Source of the DNA: an uncultured Lautropia sp.
Lineage (GTDB): Bacteria; Pseudomonadota; Gammaproteobacteria; Burkholderiales; Burkholderiaceae_E
DNA length: 7,963 nt
Reading direction: 5' to 3'
Assembly (NCBI GenBank): GCA_938046755.1
Contig: CALIXC010000172.1
Span: 1-7,963 of the forward strand
Position numbers and translations under genes: made by a program. The notes under the pieces are model-generated. The model saw nothing but the letters and a program-made list of their open reading frames with translations, did not search any database and was not told the origin of the DNA. Shown piece after piece: positions 1-5,343 of the stretch (position 1 is the first letter of the stretch; each line of letters starts with the position of its first letter).

Positions 1-93
1 TCAATAGCGGCGCTATTGACAGCAAATGGCAACGCAGTCATGCGCCCGTGACGAGGATGCGACGGCCGTGAGGACTTGTTCAGAGGATCCCCT
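1..93 (-). repeat. MITE-like palindromic repeat, copy 1 (right half; cut by window start)
   Basis: This stretch aligns without gaps to 3520-3612 at 78 of 93 positions, and its last 24 bases (70-93) are identical in both copies. It opens with a hairpin, TCAATAGC (1-8) and GCTATTGA (12-19) around a 3-base loop, which corresponds to the central hairpin of copy 2. It contains the right terminal repeat GGACTTGTTCAGAGGA at 72-87. The left half would lie before position 1 and cannot be seen. The stop codon of the DUF3108 gene (80-82) lies inside the terminal repeat, so the element supplies the end of that reading frame. No transposase is present. The family was not recognised; a short non-autonomous element derived from an insertion sequence is the best guess. 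Confidence 0.75.
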
Positions 94-946
94 GCGGGCG
101 GCGCTTGAGCACCTGATCGACGATCTTGCCGCCGCCGCCATGATCGAACACACGGATGCGCACCGGTAGCATCTTCAGATCTGGGGCCAGCCAGATGTCG
201 AAGCGCGGCGCGTCCTGGTCGCCGGGCTTCTCGACGGAGATGTGCAGCGCGTCGAACTCGCCGGCGTTGGTGCGCATCCGTTCCTGCCTCACCACCCGGA
301 AGAACGGCTCGTCGATGCGGCGTGAACCGGCCAGCGGCAGCACGAACTTCTGACCGGGCTTGAAGCGCCGGGCATCGGCCCGGGCCAGCAGGCCCAGCTG
401 GAAGAAGATGGTGAGACGGTCCTGCGTGCCATCCGGATAGGCAAAATCGATGGCCGGGTCACCTTCCTGGCGGATGTGCCGTGACAGGCTGTCGAAGCGG
501 TAGCGACGCTCAGGCCGACGGCCCCGTTTCTCGGAATAGCGCCCGGGCACGAAACCTTGCGCGTCCATCACCCCTTCACTGACCTGCACGAGCGTGCCGG
601 AATAGAACACGGCCAGCACCCCGCTGGCGCGGGCTTCGGTATCGAGCCGATAGCGATTGCCCTGCTTCTGGAAGCGATAGGTGGCGCTGGCCACCTCCAC
701 CCCGCTGCCAGAGTAGTCACCGTAGTAGACATCGAAATCCAGCGTGAAGGCCACGGCCGGCAGACCGGGCACCGACAGCCGGGTGAGCACGGGCGCACCG
801 TTGTCGGTCGCCGGCTGCACACCGGGCGCTGCCGAATCGGTAGCCCCCGGATCCGCCTCGGCAGCCCGGGCCATCCGGCCCAATGGCAGGGCCAGCGCAC
901 TCCCCAGCAGGAATGAAGAAATCTGTCGGCGACGATCGGAAATCAT
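80..946 (-). CDS. DUF3108 domain-containing exported protein
   Basis: A 288-residue protein of the DUF3108 family, whose molecular function is unknown. The N-terminus has an arginine-rich start (RRRQ at 5-8) followed by a hydrophobic run and an ARA-A cleavage-like site near residue 28. This looks like a signal peptide, and the twin arginine makes Tat export possible. A low-complexity Ala/Pro/Gly stretch (about 29-52) precedes the folded part. The family features I recognise are an early YYGDYSGSGVEVASATY segment (74-90), QDRLTIFFQL (175-184) and WLAPDLKMLPVRIR (252-265). The ATG at 946 has GGAG only 4 bases upstream, which is close, but no better start is visible. It is last in the lemA-TPM-TPM-DUF3108 set, 30 bases after the preceding stop. 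Its TGA stop lies in the terminal repeat of a palindromic element, so its last few residues may not be ancestral. Confidence 0.85.
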   Translation of the reverse strand: MISDRRRQISSFLLGSALALPLGRMARAAEADPGATDSAAPGVQPATDNGAPVLTRLSVPGLPAVAFTLDFDVYYGDYSGSGVEVASATYRFQKQGNRYRLDTEARASGVLAVFYSGTLVQVSEGVMDAQGFVPGRYSEKRGRRPERRYRFDSLSRHIRQEGDPAIDFAYPDGTQDRLTIFFQLGLLARADARRFKPGQKFVLPLAGSRRIDEPFFRVVRQERMRTNAGEFDALHISVEKPGDQDAPRFDIWLAPDLKMLPVRIRVFDHGGGGKIVDQVLKRRPQGIL

Positions 947-971
947 GACGCTCCGGGAGAGGACCCCGCCA

Positions 972-986
972 CCGCCTCAGAGGCGG
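972..986. repeat. Short perfect inverted repeat at the TPM2 stop codon
   Basis: CCGCCTC and GAGGCGG flank a single central A, covering the end of the second TPM gene and the start of the 30-base gap before the DUF3108 gene. In RNA it could fold as a 5-bp GC stem with a 5-base loop. It lacks a U-run, so it is not a convincing terminator. It may be chance in GC-rich sequence or a small intercistronic stem. Confidence 0.3.
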
Positions 987-1495
987 ATCGGACGGTCATC
1001 CAGTTCGTTGGGATTGGCGCGGCCCGGCAGGGCCGGGAGCGCCTCGGCCAGTGCCTGGCCCAGTCGTTCGATAGCGGACACCACGCCATCGACCGGGTTG
1101 CCGCGACTGATGGTGCCGACAATCTGCTGGCAGGTCTCCTGCCAGATGCCAGCCGGCAGACGCTGATGCACCAGCCGATCCGCGATGATCTCGACAGCAC
1201 GGTCAGCCGTCAACAGGTAGATGAGGATACCGGTGTTCTCTTCGGTGTCCCAGATGCGCTGTTCACCGAACACCTGGAGCGCCCGCTCGCGGGCCGTCAG
1301 CCCCCGGCGCAGCGCGTGCCAGGCCAGGGTGGATTCCAGCGCGAAGCGGATCTCGCCCCGATGACGGCTTTCGCCGGCCACGATGGCGGCCTCGATGCGA
1401 TCGAAGGCCGCATCGTCGAAGGCACGGCCGACCGGATCAGGGGCCAGGCCGCTGTGACGCCAGAAGCAGGCCAGGCTGCGCCGCCCGGCCTTCAT
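977..1495 (-). CDS. TPM domain-containing protein, soluble (second TPM gene)
   Basis: A 172-residue protein of the TPM (TLP18.3/Psb32/MOLO-1) fold family. It matches the short proteobacterial members that sit beside LemA and YgcG-type proteins. Recognisable stretches are FDRIEAAIVAGESRHRGEIR (31-50), the RERALQVFGEQRIWDTEEN block (69-87), the hydrophobic core strand GILIYLLTADRAVEIIADR (89-107) and a C-terminal helix around 134-153. No signal peptide or membrane segment is visible, so it is probably cytoplasmic, unlike its upstream neighbour. I chose the ATG at 1495 because it gives a normal family N-terminus. A GTG at 1543 has a better Shine-Dalgarno (GGAGG, 8 bases upstream) and would add 16 residues, overlapping the end of the upstream gene. 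The open frame further upstream is a shadow of that gene's glycine tract. Function is unknown; co-transcription with lemA is inferred from spacing. Confidence 0.9.
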   Translation of the reverse strand: MKAGRRSLACFWRHSGLAPDPVGRAFDDAAFDRIEAAIVAGESRHRGEIRFALESTLAWHALRRGLTARERALQVFGEQRIWDTEENTGILIYLLTADRAVEIIADRLVHQRLPAGIWQETCQQIVGTISRGNPVDGVVSAIERLGQALAEALPALPGRANPNELDDRPIRL

Positions 1496-1532
1496 GGATG
1501 CCGGCTTGCCCGGCGTGTGCCCATCGACAGGA

Positions 1533-2540
1533 TCACCAGCCACCGGATGCCCCTCCTCCACCGAAACCACCGCCGCCGCCACTGAAGCCGCCGCCTCCGC
1601 CGAATCCGCCGCCGAAACCACCGCCACCGCTCAGGCCGCCGCCCCAGCCGCCACCGCGACGGTTGCGATATGTGTGGCGGCCCACCTGCTGCAGTCTGGA
1701 GGACGTACCCAGCGTGACCAGCAGCACGAAGCCCAGCACCACCACGCCGCAGAGGGCGGCCACCACCGGTGAGCCCAGGATGCCGAAGGCCGAGAAGCCC
1801 ATGATGCCGCCTGCACCGAAGGAGGCTAGCCACCGCCCGATGATGCCTGAGGCGATGACCCCGCCAATGCCCATGAAGAACATCAGCGGCAACACGTCCT
1901 CGGCCCAAGTGTCGAAGGGATCGACCGCCTTGGCAGGTTCAGGGAGTGCCTCACCGTCGATGCGCGCCTCCAGCGCGTCGACGGCCGCCTGCACGCCCCC
2001 GTCCCAGTCCTGCTGCCGGAAATGCGGCAGCAGCTGCTGGTCGATGATCCGCTTGGCGATGCCGTCGGAAATGGCGCCTTCCAGACCGTAACCGACCTCG
2101 ATGCGGGCACGGCGGTCGTCGCGTGCCACCAGAAGCAGCACACCGTCATCGACGTCCTGGCCGGAAGGCCCCGCCTTGCCGCGCCCCAGCTTCCAGGCCT
2201 CGGCCACCCGTATCGAATAGGCCTCGATGGGTTCCGGCTGCGTGGTGGCTACCACCAGCACGGCCAGCTGGCTGCCCTTGCGTTCCTGCAGGGCCAACAG
2301 CTGCTGGGTCAAGGCCTCGCGCGTGTCGGGACTCAGCAGCCCCACGGTATCGACCACCGGGCCGGACAGCTTCGGCACGGCCTGCAGTTGCTGCGCCCCG
2401 GCGGGAAGCACCACCGACAGCATCCCGAGCACCAGCACCACAGCCAGCAGGAAGGCGCGCAGGCCGCGCCCGCCCACGCCGGCACGCACCGGCCCGTCAG
2501 ACACGGTGGCTGGGCATTCGGAACGGTTCGACATCTTCAT
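1533..2540 (-). CDS. TPM domain membrane protein, YgcG family, with glycine-rich tail
   Basis: A 335-residue envelope protein of the YgcG type. The order is a long basic N-terminus (1-27), a hydrophobic signal segment (28-45) with an AGA-QQ cleavage-like site near residue 49, and a TPM domain (about 54-193). The TPM domain includes GPVVDTVGLLS (60-70), DDGVLLLVARDDRRARIEVG (131-150) and YGLEGAISDGIAKRIID (151-167). Two hydrophobic spans (about 216-238 and 243-278) follow, then a Gly/Phe/Ser-rich tail (297-335) ending in GGW, the usual end of this family. The TPM domain should therefore be periplasmic and membrane-tethered. The ATG at 2540 was chosen; a TTG at 2609 would add 23 residues of unlikely sequence, and neither has a strong ribosome site. 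It lies 87 bases after lemA and 37 before a second TPM gene. Its biochemical role is not established. Confidence 0.93.
   Translation of the reverse strand: MKMSNRSECPATVSDGPVRAGVGGRGLRAFLLAVVLVLGMLSVVLPAGAQQLQAVPKLSGPVVDTVGLLSPDTREALTQQLLALQERKGSQLAVLVVATTQPEPIEAYSIRVAEAWKLGRGKAGPSGQDVDDGVLLLVARDDRRARIEVGYGLEGAISDGIAKRIIDQQLLPHFRQQDWDGGVQAAVDALEARIDGEALPEPAKAVDPFDTWAEDVLPLMFFMGIGGVIASGIIGRWLASFGAGGIMGFSAFGILGSPVVAALCGVVVLGFVLLVTLGTSSRLQQVGRHTYRNRRGGGWGGGLSGGGGFGGGFGGGGGFSGGGGGFGGGGASGGW
1536..1655 (-). repeat. Glycine-codon low-complexity tract
   Basis: On the minus strand this is an imperfect GGN-repeat array encoding the Gly/Phe/Ser tail of the upstream TPM protein (residues about 296-335). 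On the plus strand it appears as runs of CCGCC and CCACC. It is normal for YgcG-type proteins. Its triplet nature opens long false reading frames in other phases and makes slippage or length variation between strains plausible. Confidence 0.8.
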
Positions 2541-2627
2541 GGGATCGAAGGCATGCGCCTGGCGGAAGGGGCTAAGACCGGCAGCACTGCGCCGCAAGGT
2601 AGGCAGCAACCAGCGACAGCCCAGACC

Positions 2628-3296
2628 TTACTGGGCCGCCGGCTGGGCAGCCGGTGCCGACTGGCCACCGCCGAAATCGACGGTAGGCGGCTTGCTGATG
2701 GCGGCCTCGTTCTCGACCGAGAACTGCGGCTTGGGCGCATAGCCCATCACCTTGGCCGTCAGGTTGACCGGGAACTCGCGCACCAGCACGTTGTAGGCGT
2801 TGATGGAGTCGATGTAGCGCTTGCGGGCCACCGTGATGCGGTTCTCGGTACCGGCCAGTTCGGCCTGCAGCTCACGGAAGTTCTGATCGGACTTCAGCTC
2901 CGGATAGCGCTCGGCCACCACCAGCAGCCGCGACAGCGCGCTACTCATCTGGGCCTGGGCGCTCTCGAACTGCTTGAGCGAACCGGGATCAGTCGGATTG
3001 GCCTGCTGCTGCACCTGGCCCACGCGCGAGCGCGCCTCGGTCACGCCCAGCAGCACCTCCTTCTCCTGAGCGGCGTAGCCCTTCACGGTATTGACCAGGT
3101 TGGGAATGAGGTCGGCCCGACGCTGGTACTGGCTCAGCACCTCGGCCCAGGCGCTCTTGGTGGCCTCGTCGCCACGCTGGATGTCGTTGTAGCCGCAGCC
3201 GACCATGCCACCGGCCAGGAAGCCGACCACTGCGGCGGCCCCCATCCAGCGGGCCACTTGGCGTGCCGTTCCATGCTTCTTCGTCGATTCCACCAT
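2628..3296 (-). CDS. lemA: LemA family lipoprotein
   Basis: A 222-residue LemA family protein. LemA proteins are extracytoplasmic helical proteins anchored in the membrane; their function remains unclear. The N-terminus is basic, then hydrophobic (18-33), ending in a lipobox-like MVGC with Cys34 as the likely lipidated residue. Met at -3 is not the usual Leu, but the position is right. The family hallmark follows: YNDIQRGDEATKSAWAEV (36-53) and YQRRADLIPNLVNTVKGY (57-74). A second conserved block is YPELKSDQNFRELQAEL (131-147), then ENRITVARKRYIDSINAYN (151-169) and FPVNL (175-179). The C-terminal tail is Ala/Gln/Pro-rich. The ATG at 3296 has a GGAG 12 bases upstream, rather far. It is first of four same-strand genes, followed by two TPM-domain genes, which is the usual LemA neighbourhood. 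Confidence 0.97.
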   Translation of the reverse strand: MVESTKKHGTARQVARWMGAAAVVGFLAGGMVGCGYNDIQRGDEATKSAWAEVLSQYQRRADLIPNLVNTVKGYAAQEKEVLLGVTEARSRVGQVQQQANPTDPGSLKQFESAQAQMSSALSRLLVVAERYPELKSDQNFRELQAELAGTENRITVARKRYIDSINAYNVLVREFPVNLTAKVMGYAPKPQFSVENEAAISKPPTVDFGGGQSAPAAQPAAQ

Positions 3297-3351
3297 GTAT
3301 CTGCTGCGCTCCAGAAAGAAGGAATGAGGAAAAGGATGTCGACCCGATGGT

Positions 3352-3408
3352 ACCTGCTGCAGCCGGTGCCGACAGCAGGTGTTGGAATAGACCCTGCCAT
3401 CAGCAGGG
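3352..3408 (-). promoter_or_regulatory. lemA leader with two inverted repeats
   Basis: Two perfect inverted repeats lie 56 to 112 bases ahead of the lemA start. ACCTGCTG (3352-3359) pairs with CAGCAGGT (3373-3380) across 13 bases, and CCCTGC (3392-3397) pairs with GCAGGG (3403-3408) across 5 bases. The arms are related: CAGCAGG occurs at 3373-3379 and again at 3401-3407, so CCTGCTG (3353-3359) could pair with either. This could be alternative RNA folds in the leader or repeated operator half-sites. No U-run follows either stem. I could not assign a promoter with confidence in 3297-3448. Confidence 0.4.
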
Positions 3409-3448
3409 AAATGTCATGCTAGAAATGTCGTGCCCGCGTCCATGAATC

Positions 3449-3612
3449 TCCTCTGAATAAGTCCCAGACGCAGGCGCGCCACACACAGAACGGGATGCAG
3501 GACAAGGCGATAACTATCGTCAATAGAAAGGCTATTGACGATAAATGACAACGTAGTCATGCGCCCGTTCTGGGAATGCGACGGCCGCGAGGACTTGTTC
3601 AGAGGATCCCCT
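3449..3612 (-). repeat. MITE-like palindromic repeat, copy 2 (complete)
   Basis: A 158-base imperfect palindrome spans 3449-3606. Its ends are inverted repeats of TCCTCTGAAYAAGTCC (left 3449-3464, right 3591-3606) matching at 15 of 16 positions. Moving inward, CAGAACGGG at 3486-3494 is mirrored at 3564-3572. At the centre TATCGTCAATAG (3515-3526) and CTATTGACGATA (3532-3543) form a perfect 12-bp stem with a 5-base loop. The two inner arm pairs share the same axis (3529); the ends are offset by about 1.5 bases. Similarity to copy 1 runs on to 3612, into the pldA stop codon. No clear target duplication was found. It fills most of the 314-base gap between pldA and lemA (3297-3610). The central hairpin could act as a transcript end or processing signal, but no U-run follows it. 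Confidence 0.8.
3515..3543 (-). terminator. Central hairpin of the repeat; possible 3' end structure for pldA
   Basis: A perfect 12-bp stem with a 5-base loop lies 68 to 96 bases beyond the pldA stop codon. The equivalent hairpin (1-8 with 12-19) follows the DUF3108 stop. Conservation of pairing despite sequence change near the loop fits a structural role. A classical rho-independent terminator needs a U-run, which is absent, so termination is only a possibility. Confidence 0.3.
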
Positions 3613-5053
3613 AGAGCCACTGCGTCAGCGACACCCCGATGCCGATGCGGGTCTGGCGATGGTTGTAGTCGATCAGGCTGGCACCATAGCCATGGAACAG
3701 ATTGATGTGCGCCTTCAGGTAGCTGCTGATCGGGAAGGCATGCTCCAGGCCCACCGAGCCATGCGAATGGCCAACCCGCAGCGAGTGGCGCACCGTGAGT
3801 GCCCATTCGTGGCCGCCATGGCGGTAGATGGCCACGGCCTCGCCCCGTCCGTAGTAATCGCTGATGTCGGGGTTGTCGTCGCCGTTGGCATCCTCGGGAA
3901 TGCGCCACCAGGGGCGCAGCAGCAGGGTCCAGCGCTCGCGCTCCAGCCCCGCCTGGAAGATGATGCGGTTCCAGCTGCGCGACAGCGGCAGCGAGCGGCC
4001 GTTGGAATGGTGGTTGAGCGAGACCGACGCCAGTCGGCCATGCCAGCCGCCCAGCCGGTAGTCGGTGCGGAACACCGCCATCACCTCGGGCTCGTAGTTG
4101 GTCTCACGGAACGGGCGCGACAGCTGCTGACTGTAGATCTGCCACATCGAGCGCTGTGTATAGCCCACCCACAGGTCGCCGTTGTCGCCGAACAGGTTCT
4201 CGGCCACCTTCGACTTGAAGCTGAGCTGGAACGAAGTCTCGGCGCGGCGCCCCTGGTTGGCCAGCGAGGCACTGCCAGCGCCAGTCGTGTTGAGCGGGTT
4301 GGGCGAACTGGGCGACCCGTTCAGGCTGGTCGTCCAGTCCACGAACGAGATGTAGATCGGCTTGTAGGGGCGCAGCAGGAAACGTCCGCGGTTGGCATCG
4401 TCATCCAGTTCCCAGCGGTCGGTCAGGTCGGTGCCCAGCGAGCGCCGCACATCCTGCACGGCCCGCGAGACGTGCGAACCGTCCAGCAGCAGCTTGCCGC
4501 GTGCACTGTCGTTGTTCTCGTCGGCACGGGTGTCATCGCTGGCCCCCAGGTTGGGCAGGCGAATGATCTGCACGCCACCGTGCGTTCCGGGCACGCCCAT
4601 GTCCTGCCCGCCCGACACCGCGTCCTGTCCCGTCGGCCGGCCGGTGGCTGTCGCGGACTGACTCTTCCCTTGTCCCGGGCCGACCGGCTGCACGGCCCCG
4701 TCAGGCGGCAGATGGCCGCCGTGCCCTCCGGCAGCCGGCATCCTCAGCCCCCACGCCTTCACATGCGGAAGCTCCCGATCCGGCTGCGGCAGCCGTCGGG
4801 CCATCACCTCGTCGTAGCACCCCAGCCGCTGCATGTCGTCCTCGATACGCACGCAGTCCGAGACCTCACGCGCGGCGCGCTGGATGTCCCGTGCCTGGCT
4901 GGCCGGGATCAGCACCATGTTCGTCTCGGGCGAAGCCTGGGCCACGGCCGGCGAAGCATCTCCTCGAGCCGGAAGCTCGGCATCGCGGGCCTGTGCTGCG
5001 GCCTGCCATCCGGCCAGCCCGATGGCCAGCGGCACGATCGTGGTGATTTTCAT
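3611..5053 (-). CDS. pldA: Outer-membrane phospholipase A (OMPLA)
   Basis: A 480-residue phospholipase A of the OMPLA/PldA family, a calcium-dependent outer-membrane enzyme that cleaves acyl chains from phospholipids misplaced in the outer leaflet. Residues 1-22 form a signal peptide ending in QAAAQA. The barrel occupies about 225-480. The active site reads NHHSNGRSLPLSRSWNR (347-363) and gives His348, Ser350 and Asn362, equal to E. coli His142, Ser144 and Asn156. Arg353, Ser358 and Ser312 match the calcium-site residues Arg147, Ser152 and Ser106, and Gln300 matches dimer-interface Gln94. SLIDYN (459-464) and the C-terminal strand ending QWL fit the family. The region 23-225 is extra relative to E. 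coli: it has a CVRIEDDMQRLGCYD motif (67-81) and a Gly/Pro/Gln-rich linker (about 105-160). The ATG at 5053 lacks a good ribosome site but gives the signal peptide. It is divergent from putA. Confidence 0.97.
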   Translation of the reverse strand: MKITTIVPLAIGLAGWQAAAQARDAELPARGDASPAVAQASPETNMVLIPASQARDIQRAAREVSDCVRIEDDMQRLGCYDEVMARRLPQPDRELPHVKAWGLRMPAAGGHGGHLPPDGAVQPVGPGQGKSQSATATGRPTGQDAVSGGQDMGVPGTHGGVQIIRLPNLGASDDTRADENNDSARGKLLLDGSHVSRAVQDVRRSLGTDLTDRWELDDDANRGRFLLRPYKPIYISFVDWTTSLNGSPSSPNPLNTTGAGSASLANQGRRAETSFQLSFKSKVAENLFGDNGDLWVGYTQRSMWQIYSQQLSRPFRETNYEPEVMAVFRTDYRLGGWHGRLASVSLNHHSNGRSLPLSRSWNRIIFQAGLERERWTLLLRPWWRIPEDANGDDNPDISDYYGRGEAVAIYRHGGHEWALTVRHSLRVGHSHGSVGLEHAFPISSYLKAHINLFHGYGASLIDYNHRQTRIGIGVSLTQWL

Positions 5054-5140
5054 GCTCGAGGTGGTCTGGAAAAAGAATCGAGAAGTCGGAAAAACAGGAC
5101 AGCGACAGACAGTCCATGACGCGCAGACAGATTCCGATTC

Positions 5141-5170
5141 TACGAAATATGAGACACGGGATATTTCGTA
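5141..5170. promoter_or_regulatory. Candidate operator: 10-bp perfect inverted repeat
   Basis: TACGAAATAT (5141-5150) and ATATTTCGTA (5161-5170) are perfect inverted copies separated by exactly 10 bases, so the arm centres are 20 bp apart, about two helical turns. This is typical of a dimeric repressor binding on one face of DNA. The arms overlap the candidate -10 and -35 of pldA. It is not followed by a T-run on the minus strand, and a run of A follows on the plus strand, so it is unlikely to be a terminator. The binding protein is unknown; the PutA ribbon-helix-helix domain encoded next door is one candidate. Confidence 0.55.
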
Positions 5171-5343
5171 AAAAAAATGATACGCTGGCATTTTTACTGG
5201 TGGGGTTCGCAGTCTGGACCCCAAGCATTGGCTGTACCGGGTCCGGAGGGGACCGGGCAGTCCCTCCGGGTGTGGCAACCCTGCCGATGCCCGCCGGTGG
5301 CCGCCCAACCATGGATACCGGCACATCGGAGAAAAAAACGTGA
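5149..5343 (+). CDS. Possible small ORF coupled to putA (doubtful)
   Basis: An ATG at 5149 (or 5116 in the same frame) opens a frame that ends at the TGA 5341-5343, overlapping the putA GTG start in the arrangement GTGA. The 64-residue form has a basic start (RHGIFRKKN), a hydrophobic run (TLAFLLVGFAVW) and an IGC that resembles a lipobox, then a Gly/Pro-rich tail. This could be a small lipoprotein or a leader that couples translation to putA. Against it, neither start has a ribosome site, third-position GC is lower than in the neighbours, and the frame runs through the candidate operator. I think it is more likely non-coding. Confidence 0.15.
   Translation: MRHGIFRKKNDTLAFLLVGFAVWTPSIGCTGSGGDRAVPPGVATLPMPAGGRPTMDTGTSEKKT
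5243..5269 (+). promoter_or_regulatory. GC-rich inverted repeat in the putA leader
   Basis: CCGGAGGG (5243-5250) and CCCTCCGG (5262-5269) could form an 8-bp stem with an 11-base loop, 71 bases before the putA start. GGAC (5250-5253) and GTCC (5260-5263) give a competing shorter stem. It may be a leader structure or simple GC-rich chance; no U-run follows. Confidence 0.3.
5328..5331 (+). promoter_or_regulatory. putA ribosome binding site
   Basis: GGAG sits 8 bases before the GTG at 5340, ideal spacing, with a run of seven A between. This decides the GTG as the putA start, since no in-frame ATG gives the ribbon-helix-helix domain. Confidence 0.8.

Larger units (their letters stand above)
5054..5339. 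promoter_or_regulatory. Divergent pldA/putA control region
   Basis: This 286-base gap separates minus-strand pldA from plus-strand putA. Its core (about 5125-5200) is markedly AT-rich in a GC-rich window, as expected of promoter DNA. For pldA, a -10 like TAGAAT (minus strand, 5142 to 5137) is a 5 of 6 match to consensus but has a poor -35. An alternative is TTTACG (5172 to 5167) with TATTTC (5149 to 5144) at 17-base spacing. I could not choose a putA promoter. No exact GTTGCA, the E. coli PutA operator core, was seen; GGCAAC at 5274-5279 is one base off on the opposite strand. Confidence 0.55.

Noticed and set aside
1496..1627. N-terminal extension of the second TPM gene to 1627
   Set aside because: The extra residues are an off-frame reading of the glycine tract of the upstream gene, and family members begin near the ATG at 1495.
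2022..3422. A 466-codon plus-strand open frame across lemA and the first TPM gene
   Set aside because: It lies antisense to two clearly recognised genes, its composition is typical of a shadow frame (His, Gln, Leu, Gly), and it crosses the intergenic region between them.
3421..3445. Sigma-54-like promoter ahead of lemA (GGGCACG then TTCTA on the minus strand)
   Set aside because: The -12 element lacks the required GC (TTCTA instead of TTGCA), so the match is probably chance.
3414..3560. A 48-codon minus-strand frame starting inside the repeat (MTTLSFIVNSLSIDD...)
   Set aside because: Copy 1 keeps the frame open (MTALPFAVNSAAI), but most differences are at first or second codon positions and change residues, which does not suggest protein selection. 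There is no ribosome site, and the second half lies outside the shared element.
3659..5119. A 486-codon plus-strand open frame opposite pldA
   Set aside because: It is antisense to a phospholipase with intact active-site residues, and no family resemblance or ribosome site supports it.
5141..5178. Inverted repeat plus A-run read as a rho-independent terminator
   Set aside because: The A-run follows on the plus strand, which would need T to terminate. On the minus strand the hairpin is not followed by T. No gene ends here; both neighbours start outward from it.
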